Assembly: GCF_018320785.1 (NCBI RefSeq)
Contig: NC_054866.1
Span: 36,681,000 to 36,744,999 of the forward strand
Origin: Cheilinus undulatus
Lineage: Eukaryota; Chordata; Actinopteri; Labriformes; Labridae
DNA: 64,000 bases
Direction of reading: 5' to 3'
How positions within the stretch are numbered: position 1 is the stretch's first letter; every line of letters begins with the position of its first letter. Both the position numbers and the translations under genes were made by a program. Below are positions 1 to 9,671 of the stretch, one piece after another. The notes under the pieces were generated by a model. That model searched no databases, was not told the DNA's origin, and was given only the letters and a program-made list of their open reading frames with translations.

Positions 1-79
1 ACACGTTTCATGAAGTTAGCTTGAGTTGTATATTGTTGAGTAAAGGAAACTTTGTCAGTCACATCAATAATTTAATCTA

Positions 80-619
80 CAGTGCTTAACAAATTTATTA
101 GACCACCTGTCATGTTTGTCTCAGAGACCATCCAGCATCATGAAGTGCTTTAATGCTGACTCTTTCATTTTCAGTCTCCACATTTTACCATTTTGAACAG
201 GAATGAGGAATTTCAAACTGAATTCACCTTTTTATACCCAAATTTTAGGCAGCTCACTGGGCTTTTCTGAGAAGTCAGAAATCAATCAAGCATAACATTC
301 AACCACTAAACTCATTTTTTTGTTCAGGAATGCAAGTAAACAACTATAATTTGACATATTAATCAAGAAATAATAATGTGCTTTACTATTTTTTCAGTTT
401 TTTTTTGTAAATCAGTAAATTTGAAAATTCATGGATAACAATAATAATTATTTTAGCATTAAAAATATCATTTGGGTCACAGAGCCTCTACATATTGGTG
501 TATTAACCATTGCAGAAACTTAAAAAAATGATTTTGGTAATTACCAATGCTGTTGATTTAGGGCAGCTGTGGCATAAACCTTACTTTGGGTGGTGGTCTA
601 ATACATTTGTTAAGCACTG
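80..619. mobile_element. Non-autonomous Tc1/mariner-type MITE, copy 1
   Basis: The 5' end CAGTGCTTAACAAATTTATT is matched by its reverse complement at the 3' end (about 590-619), which closes with TTAAGCACTG. Both ends are flanked by TA, the target duplicated by Tc1/mariner transposases. The interior has no ORF. A second copy at 38,250-38,765 matches along its whole length, including the same ends, so this is a dispersed family. The exact family name is not known to me. Confidence 0.8.
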
Positions 620-755
620 TATATCAAATGTATAGATATATGGTTGCTCAGAGCCTCTGTGATTTTTCCCTCTGGTAACATCTAAGTGCTGATTGATTCT
701 ATTTATTCTCAAGTTAACTTTATGCAATTTTTTCACTAGAGTTGAAAAATTTCAT

Positions 756-1841
756 GGTAACACTTTACAATAAGTGACACAAATTCTGCATAATTAGCAG
801 GTAACACATGGGTAACTAGCTACTAGTTAAGTATTAGTTAACCGTTTTGAATCATTATTAGGTAACTTTCTATTCGTTAACTACAAACGAATGAGTAACT
901 AACTACTATTTAACTATTACTTGGCTGTTGGTTAACAAATAGATCAGGTACAAAAAAGTGACTTGTTCCTAGCTAACAAATGTATAATCATCTAGTAGTT
1001 AACCATTAACAAATTAATCACCAACTACTGGTTAACTATTAGCAGTTGAGTAACTAACTAATAGTTAACCATTGGTTAACCATTAATGATCAAACTGATA
1101 ATGTACACAAGTTTAGCATAATCAGTGGGTAACAAACTTTTGTTAACCATTAATGAATAAGTAACCTACCACAAGTTAACCATTAATTAACCATAGCTTA
1201 ACAGATAAGGTAGTTAGCAGGAAACGAATGGATAACCAACTACTAGTTTACATTAACGAATGTCTAATTAACTTCTAGTTTACCATTAGTTAACCATATC
1301 TACTATTGTTGCTACTAGTTAACCATTAACAAATGACTAACTAAACCGAGTTCACCACTAGTTAATTACAACTTGACAAATAGATAACTTACTCAAATTC
1401 AAAATCAAAAAAATAGTTAATAGGTAGCAGATGTAGTTACTTATTTGTTAATGGTTAATTAGTAGTTGGTTTCTCAATCGTCACCTATGAAGCAAAATTT
1501 GAGAACTATATCTGTTTTAAGTTGTGGTGAATTAATGGTAAACTAGAAGTCATTTAGATGTTCATTAACAGTAACTAGGTGTTTATCTGTTGTTAATATT
1601 AAATGAAAGTAAGTTAGGCATTCATTAGTTAACTAGTAGCTAGTTACTCATTGGTATTGTCAACTAGAAGTAAGATATGGATTTCTTAACGGTTAAAAAC
1701 TTTTTATACATTCATTTCCTACTTTTCAAGATGCATGTACCATGTCTGTTAATGGTTTACTAATGGTTAACTAGAAGTTAGTTACACACGCCTTACCCAC
1801 AAACTATGTAAAATCAGTGTACCTAATTGTTAAGTGTTACC
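756..1841. mobile_element. Foldback DNA element with GGTAACACTT ends
   Basis: The left end GGTAACACTTTACAATAAG is matched by the complement of the right end, which finishes TTAAGTGTTACC. Between them lies about 1 kb of degenerate TTAACC/TAACTAGT-type repeats. The left half is rich in GTTAACCATTAA and the right half in its complement TTAATGGTTAA, so the element can fold on itself. GGTAACACTT-type termini recur in non-autonomous fish DNA transposons. There is no coding capacity. Confidence 0.65.
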
Positions 1842-2174
1842 AACTTTGTTAAATGCTGGTTACTAACTGAAGCAATTATTAACATTAAACTGCCTTTATT
1901 AAGTGTTACCAACTTTGTTAAATGCTGGTTACTAACTGAAGCAATTATTAACATTAAACTGCCTTTATTAAGTATTACCAGCTTTGTTAAATGCTGGTTA
2001 CTAACTGAAGCAATTATTAACATTAAACTGCCTTTATTAAGTATTACCAGCTTTGTTAAATGCTGGTTACTAACTGAAGCAATTATTAACATTAAACTGC
2101 CTTTATTAAGTGTTACCAACTTTGTTAAATGCTGGTTACTAACTAAAGCAATTATTAACATTAAACTGCCTTTT
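1830..2174. repeat. 69-bp minisatellite, five units
   Basis: Five near-identical 69-bp units start at about 1,832, 1,901, 1,970, 2,039 and 2,108. Units 3 and 4 share the same variants (agtatt, ccagct). Because 69 is divisible by three and the unit lacks stops, it gives long open frames on both strands; these are artefacts. The first unit begins inside the terminal repeat of the preceding foldback element, so the array seems to have grown from that end. Confidence 0.9.
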
Positions 2175-2179
2175 TTCAG

Positions 2180-3360
2180 TATATCGCAAGATTAGATTAA
2201 TTAATCCTTTATCATTTTAAAAATGAATTCTGTCATCCTTTACAGATAAAGAGAAAATATGTAGAGATTAAGAGAAAATAACAGATACCTACAAACTATT
2301 ATGGTAAAAATGAGCAAATAAAATGTTTTGATGTTTGTCTTTTTTTAATTACAATGTAAAAGGAGCTTCTGTTAAAGAGAAACTGTATCTATAATAAGCA
2401 TTTCTGGTGCAGAATAAAGCCTTCAGAGTTCCATAACACTAATTTTATCTGTTCATTTTCATTACATGGGAATTTGCATTTTATACCTACAGGGCTGTAG
2501 CCTTCTGTTGCTAAAGTGATCTATAGATTTGAGTGATTTTAAACAGCTGGGTAGTTCTGTGTATAATTCTGCATGTTTTAAAGTCAATCATGGATTTGTA
2601 TCAACAGGTTCTCATCAGTAACAAACTATGAATCGAATGAAAAGAAACGATGAAATGAAACGAAACGATCTTAAACTTTTATTCAATAAAGCTCTGGTAG
2701 TTTAGCCTTGATTGAGTCAACTCTGGGAGTTGTGGTTTTGTCTTCTGCCTGACCTTTCTCCTCTCTCCACCGCCCACCTGCGCCGTGACGTCACCAGAGC
2801 GAACCTCATTCAGGCTGGTGTGATGTGCAAGATGTGGAGTGCATTTAAGTACTGCGCCGAACAATAATCATCACGTGAATTAAACATCATGAATGAGTCA
2901 GGGAGGGCAACAGAAGGGTCCCACGATGCATTTGAGCCTGGATTTACCCGCTCTTTAATTTACTGTACAGCCCCCTATGAAGCTTCATTTCATTATCATT
3001 CATTTAGCTGTTTATTAATGAGACAGAGTGGGAAAGAATCCTCAGGACAGGTAACATGACTCAAACTGCAACATGACATTTGCAAGAATTTTGATTCTAA
3101 AAAGTTGTTTTCTTCTTTGGGGATGTGAGGTGTTAATCAGTTATCACACATGATGATACTACTTCCTGAAAAAATCGCTCATTTGGGAGTAAGTTATTTA
3201 TTTCTGGGGAGAAAACGTAAATGCACTTACGTCGACTTATATGGCACATAGTCAAGTAATGCGTTGGTTGACATATAAGTCACTAAGTAGTTCTAAATAA
3301 AAACTACTGCTAGATCACGCTTTGACTTTAACTACTGCTCTCTCTCAGCTTATGAAACAA
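2180..3360. other. Upstream flank of il12a, no gene recognised
   Basis: I see no credible exon here. A patch at about 2,660-2,870 read on the minus strand has a TTAAAT-like box and then an AATAAA-like signal, faintly like a short solo LTR, but no terminal repeat or target duplication is clear. Confidence 0.5.
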
Positions 3361-3370
3361 ATAGTTCGAC

Positions 3371-3380
3371 TTCCCGTTTC
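3371..3380 (-). promoter_or_regulatory. ISRE-like site upstream of il12a
   Basis: The minus strand reads GAAACGGGAA, one mismatch from the interferon-stimulated response consensus GAAANNGAAA. It lies about 110 bp upstream of the TATA box. Mammalian IL12A is known to respond to IRF1 and interferon, so position and gene fit. A ten-base motif with one mismatch is weak evidence alone. Confidence 0.4.
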
Positions 3381-3466
3381 AATCGAAGTGGGCTGGAAGA
3401 TCATCGAGGAAATTACAACATGACGTTTTAGTTTTCTTCTTGCTGGCGCTCCTGCAGGCCGATGGA

Positions 3467-3476
3467 GGAAATCCCC
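3467..3476 (-). promoter_or_regulatory. kappaB-type site beside the il12a TATA box
   Basis: The plus strand reads GGAAATCCCC, the complement of GGGGATTTCC, which fits the NF-kappaB consensus GGGRNNYYCC. It ends 15 bp before the TATA box at 3,492. NF-kappaB control of IL12A is established in mammals, and this placement suggests the same here. Confidence 0.6.
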
Positions 3477-3491
3477 ACGGAGGAGCAGGCC

Positions 3492-3498
3492 TATATAA
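3492..3498 (+). promoter_or_regulatory. TATA box of il12a
   Basis: TATATAA lies 85 bp upstream of the il12a start codon. A usual 25-30 bp spacing would place transcription start near 3,520-3,530 and give a 5' leader of about 50 bases. No other TATA-like element lies closer to the start codon. Confidence 0.65.
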
Positions 3499-3576
3499 TC
3501 CATCAGATAAGCAGAGTAGCATCACAAATCTGCTCATCGACCGGCCTGCACCACAGATAACGACCTGATCAGAAAG

Positions 3577-6500
3577 ATGGTACTCTTTAATATCTGTAAG
3601 TCACCGAGCCAGAAAGACACACTGAGGTTTCAGGTGGTTCCTGCAGCCAGTAGACGCCTGTATTCATGCTTGTTGTTTCCGTCTCTCCATGCAGACTTCT
3701 CCAGCTGTGTGCTGCTGCTCCTCACCCTGAACACGCACACAGCAACAGGACATCCACTGCCCGAGCTGAGCAAAGAAAGGTGCTCAGACTGTTCAGTGCT
3801 TTTTAAGAACCTCCTGCTGAACATCACACAGCTCCTCAACAGCGTGAGTACACAGAAAACTGCAGCATGTTTACCTTTCTTTACTTTACTTATTTCTGTT
3901 GGCTTCTCCACATTCTCTTGATAAATGCTTTTTAATTTGTGAAACAGGACGCCTTATGTTTTGGCATCCCCTCGAATGAAATTGTGGTGAGGAGTATAAC
4001 TGACACTCTCCTGGCCTGTACGCCTAATCTGATCCAGGTAACATTTTTTTATTTATTAATTACATAAATTATTAAGTATTTCATTCTTGCCTTAAATTTA
4101 AACCAAATATTTTATCGTGCAATGTTTTTTACAATTCAGTTTAAGCAGTTGTCTGTATAAAAAGTGCCTCAAAATATCACTAACAATGCTTAGCTTTCTC
4201 AACATTTAGATTGCCTCTGTGGAAGCCCTAAGGCTACATATATCTGAACTTTATCTTACAGTTACGATAATAAGTAAATTTAAGATGACATCTCCATACA
4301 TTTAAATAATGATGACCATACCCTTTGTTTCTCATGATATTAATGCTAAGCTTTCACAAGCTTTTATTTGTATCCATGGAAGCCCGAATGACACATGTCA
4401 ATACTTTTTTTCTTAATGAGAAAATTTAGGTTGAAATTCCCACTTTTATGTCCTGATCTAATAAAAACAACTCGCCTCATGATAAGCTTTCGTGAGCTTT
4501 ACTATGCCTTTACTGAAGCCCTAATGTAACATGAAATCAATCTAATTTTTAACTGTTTTTCCTTTCTGGTTAATGAGTAAATTTAAGTTCAGACCACCAT
4601 AACCTTAAGGAATAACCTTAGTTTTTTCATTATGGTCAAGCTTTAATTTGTCTCTAGAGAAGCCCTAAAGTGACATGTGTCCACCCCCCCCCCCCCCCCA
4701 CCACCCCCACCCCCTTTTTTTCCTGGATAATGAGGGAATTAAAGTTAATCTTCACACATTTATCTTATGATCTAATTAAAACAACTTTGGTTTTAACATG
4801 ATAATCATGCCTAGCTTTAACAAGCTTTACTATGCCTTTCAGAAGCCCTAATGTGACATTTAATAGCTCATGAGTAAATATACGTTGAAATCTCCACAAA
4901 TTTATCTCATGTTCTCATGATAGCATCTTTGGTTTTCTCATGTTCAGCTTTCAAAAACTTTGATTTGCTTCTGTGGAAGCCCTAATTGACTTGTTGCGAA
5001 ACTTTACTTTTCACTTTTTCCTTTTTTTAATTTTATCTTTCAACTGTTCTAGATGTCTCAGGAAAAATAATCTGGTTTTCTCACAAAACTTATGCTAAGC
5101 TTTCACAAAATGCTACTTGCTATATGGAAGTCCTAATGTGACATGTATCCAAACAGTATTTTATGCTGTTTTTCTCTAAAACATTGAGTCAATTTCAGTT
5201 TAGCTTTGACAGTTTTGAATCGCCACACATTCATCTCAGTATCTTGGATTAAAAGCATTTGTTTTTCCTCAATAATGAATTTATTTCAGTTGTTTTCCTG
5301 AGGTCTTGATAAATTAATTCACTATTACTGGAAATTTAGCTTCACTATGCTAAAATAATGACAAAAGTAAGTAAAGATCTCAAGAAGCAACAATAAAAGC
5401 ATTATTGAGCCAAACACATGAGGGAATTTTATTGCCATTACTTGTAATTTTGATTAAAGTAACTTCTATGGATGATTGTCCACTAAGGGCTTCCATATAT
5501 TTTTACATTAACAATATAATCACAGGTATAAGTTGTGCTCATTATCTTTGTCTTTTTTTTTAATTTCCCACTGCTGATGCTAACACTGAAAATGTTCCTT
5601 TTGTAGGATAAATAAAAGTTTACTTTGTTTCTTAGATAAATTATAAAAATGCATTGAAGACGTAACTACCATTTATGTTCAGTGTTTTTTTCCCCACAGA
5701 ATCCACATTGCATGATGCAGAGAAATGCAACCTTCAATGAGGTATGAATCAAGTATTTTTTCATCTTCATTACTGTTTATAATTGTATTCTCATTTACAG
5801 TTTGTTATAAACTACAAATCCAGTTATCTAGCATCTTATTTGCAGATAATATTCTCATCCAAACCTCACAGCTGGGACATTTTACTGTACTTTGATTCCA
5901 CATCCATGTCATTTAGTCATTTTGTCCATAAAATAGACAGATGGTTGAAAGGACATTTCTCTTTGTCTCCACAGACTGAATGCCTCAGTAACATCATGAA
6001 GGACTTGGCTCACTATGCTGCAGTTATTCAGTCTTACCTCAGCTCCTCGCTCAGAAGTCCTGAGGAGGAAGTTCCACTTCTGAGCCCAACTCTGGGAATA
6101 ATCCAGAGCCTGAGGAAGGTGTGTTTATTATGCATGTGTGGGAGGGATAGAAAATGATAACACAAAATCACGATCTAAAAGCAGAAATAGTGAGGAGAAT
6201 CTCAGGGGAAATAACATTTTGAAAGTTGCCTGATGAAATCTTCCTTGGTTTATACAGAGCTGCTCCCTGATGCCTGATGAAGAGAAGGACTCCTCAGAGG
6301 TATTTTTCTATTCCCTCTTTTTTCTCCCCTCATCTTCCAAAAGAAAACTGATATGATCACATCTATCTGTTTTTAAGACACAAAAGAAACTTGCGTTGAA
6401 CTTTCAGAGGATTTTTTTGTGTATTCATGTGTGCACCTTTTGTGTTTTCTCTCAGGAGGAGGTCGCACAGCTGTGGGGAGACGACTCCTACAGAAACAGG

Positions 6501-6596
6501 CAGGAGATGTGTAAGATGATGAGGGGCTTCTATGTCCGGACCATCACCATCAACCGAGCCGTGGGCTACATCGCCTCTGGAGAACATCGGAAGTAA
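3577..6596 (+). CDS. il12a: Interleukin-12 subunit alpha (p35), seven exons
   Basis: Exons: 3577-3595, 3695-3843, 3948-4037, 5700-5741, 5975-6118, 6258-6299 and 6456-6596. All junctions are GT-AG and the joined CDS is 627 nt (208 residues). The product is the four-helix subunit that pairs with p40 to form secreted IL-12. Residues about 1-24 form a hydrophobic signal peptide. Cysteines lie at 36, 39, 60, 80, 90, 103, 150 and 181, with N-glycosylation sequons at N49 (NIT) and N95 (NAT). The C-terminal helix contains CKMMRGFYVRTITINRAVGY, typical of p35. Length and the seven-exon layout fit IL12A, and the downstream C3orf80-like gene and ift80 match IL12A synteny. The first exon carries only six codons plus one base. 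p35 diverges quickly, so identity rests on the C-terminal motif, cysteines, exon plan and synteny together. Confidence 0.92.
4180..5260. repeat. Degenerate tandem repeat of about 150 bp in il12a intron 3
   Basis: A module of the form agcttt-caagctt ... ctgtggaagccctaatgtgacatg recurs about seven times, near 4,190, 4,355, 4,485, 4,640, 4,810, 4,945 and 5,095. Spacing is 130-165 bp and identity is low. It fills most of the largest il12a intron. No coding or transposon signature is visible. Confidence 0.6.
4684..4717. repeat. Poly-C tract
   Basis: A long C run broken by a few A residues lies inside the intronic repeat of il12a. Such G/C homopolymers are prone to length error in sequencing. Confidence 0.9.
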
Positions 6597-6945
6597 ACAA
6601 CCTGCCTCTTCATCATCATCATAATCACTCCAAATCCACCCTGCAATATCTCTACTTCTTTATTTCATCACAACTAAACAAACCATCTGGATCATTCACT
6701 ACCAACTAATCAAGAAGTAGTTCTCTACACTGCACATGCTGGAGGGCTGTCAGCACACCTCAGTTTAACTGATGCTAAACTTAGCAGTGGAGGCCATGTT
6801 GGCCCGTCTAAATTTATGAATGTATTCCAATATTTGGGGTAATTTATCTATTTATTATATTTCTATTTATTACATCTATTTATTTATTTATTTATTTGAT
6901 GAAATGTGATGTTATATTTTGTCAATAAAGTATTCATAAGAAATA
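6597..6945 (+). promoter_or_regulatory. il12a 3' UTR with AU-rich element and polyA signal
   Basis: From about 6,840 to 6,900 the UTR carries many overlapping ATTTA pentamers, including a run of four tandem TTTA units near 6,877-6,897. AATAAA follows at 6,924-6,929. Clustered AUUUA motifs are the standard instability element of cytokine mRNAs, so rapid decay and TTP-type control are expected. Confidence 0.85.
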
Positions 6946-6987
6946 TTTTGGGTGTCTTTTTTGTGCTGAAGTTTAAGTATTTCATTA

Positions 6988-8258
6988 GATCTCTTTTACC
7001 CTTTTATTGGCTTTATAAATCAATCAAAGTTAATATAATTTGGATGTTTAACAACAACAAAGAAAAAAACAAAAAAAAACATTGCTAACATCAAAGTGAA
7101 AACATATGTCTACAAAGTAATGTAAATTAAACAAAAATATGTATACAACAGAGCTCCAGCTAATTGGTCCTAGGAGTCTCACAATCAGTGAAATGGGGAT
7201 CACCTGAGTGCTGTGAATGTGTCTAAAGTGATTGTAGTATAAAGACACCAGTGACTAGAAGGTCCATTCACTGGTTAATCAGTGTTCCTGGCTACTATTA
7301 CACCATGAGGACAAAAGAGCACTCCAAGCCACTCAGAAAAAAGGTCAATAAGATGGGAGAGACTGTATACAACAACTGTTGCCTAGGTTTTTTGCCAGTC
7401 AAAGCTTTATGGGAGAGTGGCAAAGAGAAAGCCACTGTTGAAGAAAATTCCTACTTGATTTCGCAGTGGGATGACTCCATGCTCAAGTGGAAGAACATTT
7501 TTTGGTCTGATGAGACAAAATGGTGCTTTTCGGCCATCAGACAAGACGCTATGTATGGCGGACACCAAACACTGCACATCAGCACAAACACACCATCCCC
7601 ACTGTGAAGCACATTGGTGGCAGCATCATGCTGTGGGGATGCTTCCCATCAGCAAGCCCTAGAGGGCTTGTACAGGTAAAGGGTAAAATGAAAGCAGCAA
7701 AATAACTGAAAATACCGGAGGACAATCTTAATCAGTCTGAAGAGAACTACCGCTTGGAAGAAGATTTTTTTCCAGCAAGGTAATGACCCGATGCACACAG
7801 CAAAAGCTACACAGAAATAGATTCAAGACAACAAGGTCAATGTTCTGGAGTGGCTGAGTCAAAGCCCAGACCTCAATCCAATAGAGAATTTGTGGCTGGA
7901 CTTGAAAAAGGCTGTTCATGTCCAATCTCTGTGCAACCTGACAGAGTTTGAGCAATTTTGCAAAGAAGAATCAAGTTAAATCGTAGTGTCCACATGTGTT
8001 AGCCTGATTGAGATCTATCCACACAGACTCAGTGCTGTGATTGCAGCAAAAGGTAAATCTAAAAACTCTCTTGAAGGGGGTGAATATTAATGCAGTCTCT
8101 TATTTTGCCTTACATATTTTTATTTAATTGACTACTTTATAGAAGTCTGTTTTCTGTATTTTTTTCTCAAAAAAGTCAAAATACATTGGCCATGACTGAT
8201 TTATAAAATCAATACAAGGGTAAAACATCCAAGGGGTGAATACTTTTTATAGGCACTG
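6988..8258 (+). pseudogene. Tc1-like transposon, decayed transposase
   Basis: The right end AATACTTTTTATAGGCACTG followed by TA is a Tc1-type terminal repeat. The outer left repeat is lost, but its inner part (TTTTACCCTTTTATTGG) is present at about 6,988. Inside, frames broken by stops encode Tc1 transposase pieces: LISVPGYYYTMRTKEHSKPL near the N-terminus, then ILV-type catalytic-core text (WSDETKW at about 7,505) and the PDLNPIENLW region at about 7,868-7,900. An internal deletion removes much of the N-terminal half. It sits between the tails of il12a and the next gene. Confidence 0.85.
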
Positions 8259-8358
8259 TATGTAATATTTTTTGTCTGCCTCATAACCAGTTAAAACTCC
8301 TCACATGAGCTGTAATTGTACAACACTGTAAATGTAAAAAAGGGGGAAATCCATTTGT

Positions 8359-8364
8359 TTTATT
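8359..8364 (-). terminator. Possible polyA signal of the FIIND-death-domain gene
   Basis: AATAAA on the minus strand is the first clear polyA hexamer I found downstream of the stop codon at 9,643. It implies a 3' UTR of about 1.3 kb. That interval (8,365-9,642) looks largely repeat-free, as expected for a UTR. The true end could lie elsewhere. Confidence 0.4.
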
Positions 8365-9642
8365 CAGTCATCATTTTCTCCTTGATTTCTTTATATTTCA
8401 TGACTTTTTTGAGGGTTCTGATATGATTGAGACAAGAGCAGAAAAAGAACAAACTTGATGGTATTGCCCTGTTCTCTGACTGTAAACATTTTAGCATGAA
8501 AAACTGAACAGATTCAACATTCAGTGAGATATTTCTGCAGCTTTTCCCCAAACAGTATTAACTTGTCAGGAAACAGAGACAAAGCTGTGACTTAAGAAAT
8601 GTTCATAAAAAAGTAAGTGGAATATTTCCACCGGCAGCTTACAGTACAGATGTTTTTCAGATCTAAGAGTTTTTAGCTCTGCAGCTCTGACATTATTCTT
8701 GCAGAGATATCTCATAAAAGTAAATTAATGTTGCAAAGCTGTAGCTGCACTTACACAGATATTAAATTTAGCCCTGAATCCAAATGCATGTGATTGTTTT
8801 TTTAACTTCAGTGCATACTTCTGAAATACACACAAACATTATTCATATGTAAACAAGAGCTCTGCGTTCCTGTCGCAGTAGGGAAGTAATGGGTTCAAGT
8901 ACAACAATAAACATCATTATACAAATCAGTTAATTTGACATTTTCAGAGGTTTCCAATAAAAAAATAAAACATATAAAAAAGTAAAAAAAAATAGATTAC
9001 AGGTTTGAAAAAGGGAAGAAATATTTACAAGACAAAGTGTACACAAATATAAAAACCATATGAGAACCAGAAGCCTGTGGTTCTTCAGTCTGTTAACTTT
9101 AGACAGTCACAGGGATTTGAAAGTGTTGTAATGTCTCATCGTTCGAAAAAAAAAAATTCCACAGACATAACATTAATTAGTGAAACAAGACACAGGTGGG
9201 CTTTTTTTCCCCAATGTGTTCGCAGTTTCAACACTGCAGCACCTAAAATAAATCAGTTACAGCTACATAATTAGCTACTAAATCCTTCAATGACCTCTAT
9301 GCCTTTAATGGTCATTTTAGGGACTTGAAAATGCTACGCATTAAATTCAGGCAACACAAAGGAAGCTTAAGGCCTGTCTTCTTATCATCCCAGGAAAGAC
9401 TTCGAGCAAAAGTTTGGAGAATGCCCATCAAATGTTGAGACTGTGGCTATTTATGATGAAATGTTGCTTTACAAAGCCCATAACTCAGTTTCAGGTGCAG
9501 AAGAGAGAAGCCAACTCAGAATGGAGCAGATATTTGGTCCATATGTTTACCTTAGTTTGGTTTGTTGTATTCCTGAGGTGTTTTTTTCCTTCCAGAAGCT
9601 GGAGCAACAGAAATCCAACAGTCAATGGATATAAAATCCCAT

Positions 9643-9671
9643 TCACTTAGCTGCTTGATTGTTAATCATGT
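9643..9671 (-). CDS. Terminal exon 17 of the FIIND-death-domain gene
   Basis: A strong polypyrimidine tract ending TTTTTCTAG precedes the exon. With the G carried over from exon 16 it reads DMINNQAAK then TGA, a plausible short tail after the last death-domain helix. Phase matches exon 16. It is only 29 nt, so the choice rests on the acceptor, the phase and the immediate stop. Confidence 0.65.

Noticed and set aside
1823..2195. Open frames on both strands with repeating peptides
   Set aside because: They are the 69-bp minisatellite read in frame; 69 is divisible by three and the unit lacks stops.
2640..2880. Solo LTR
   Set aside because: The TATA-like and polyA-like signals are suggestive, but no TG...CA ends or target duplication can be fixed.
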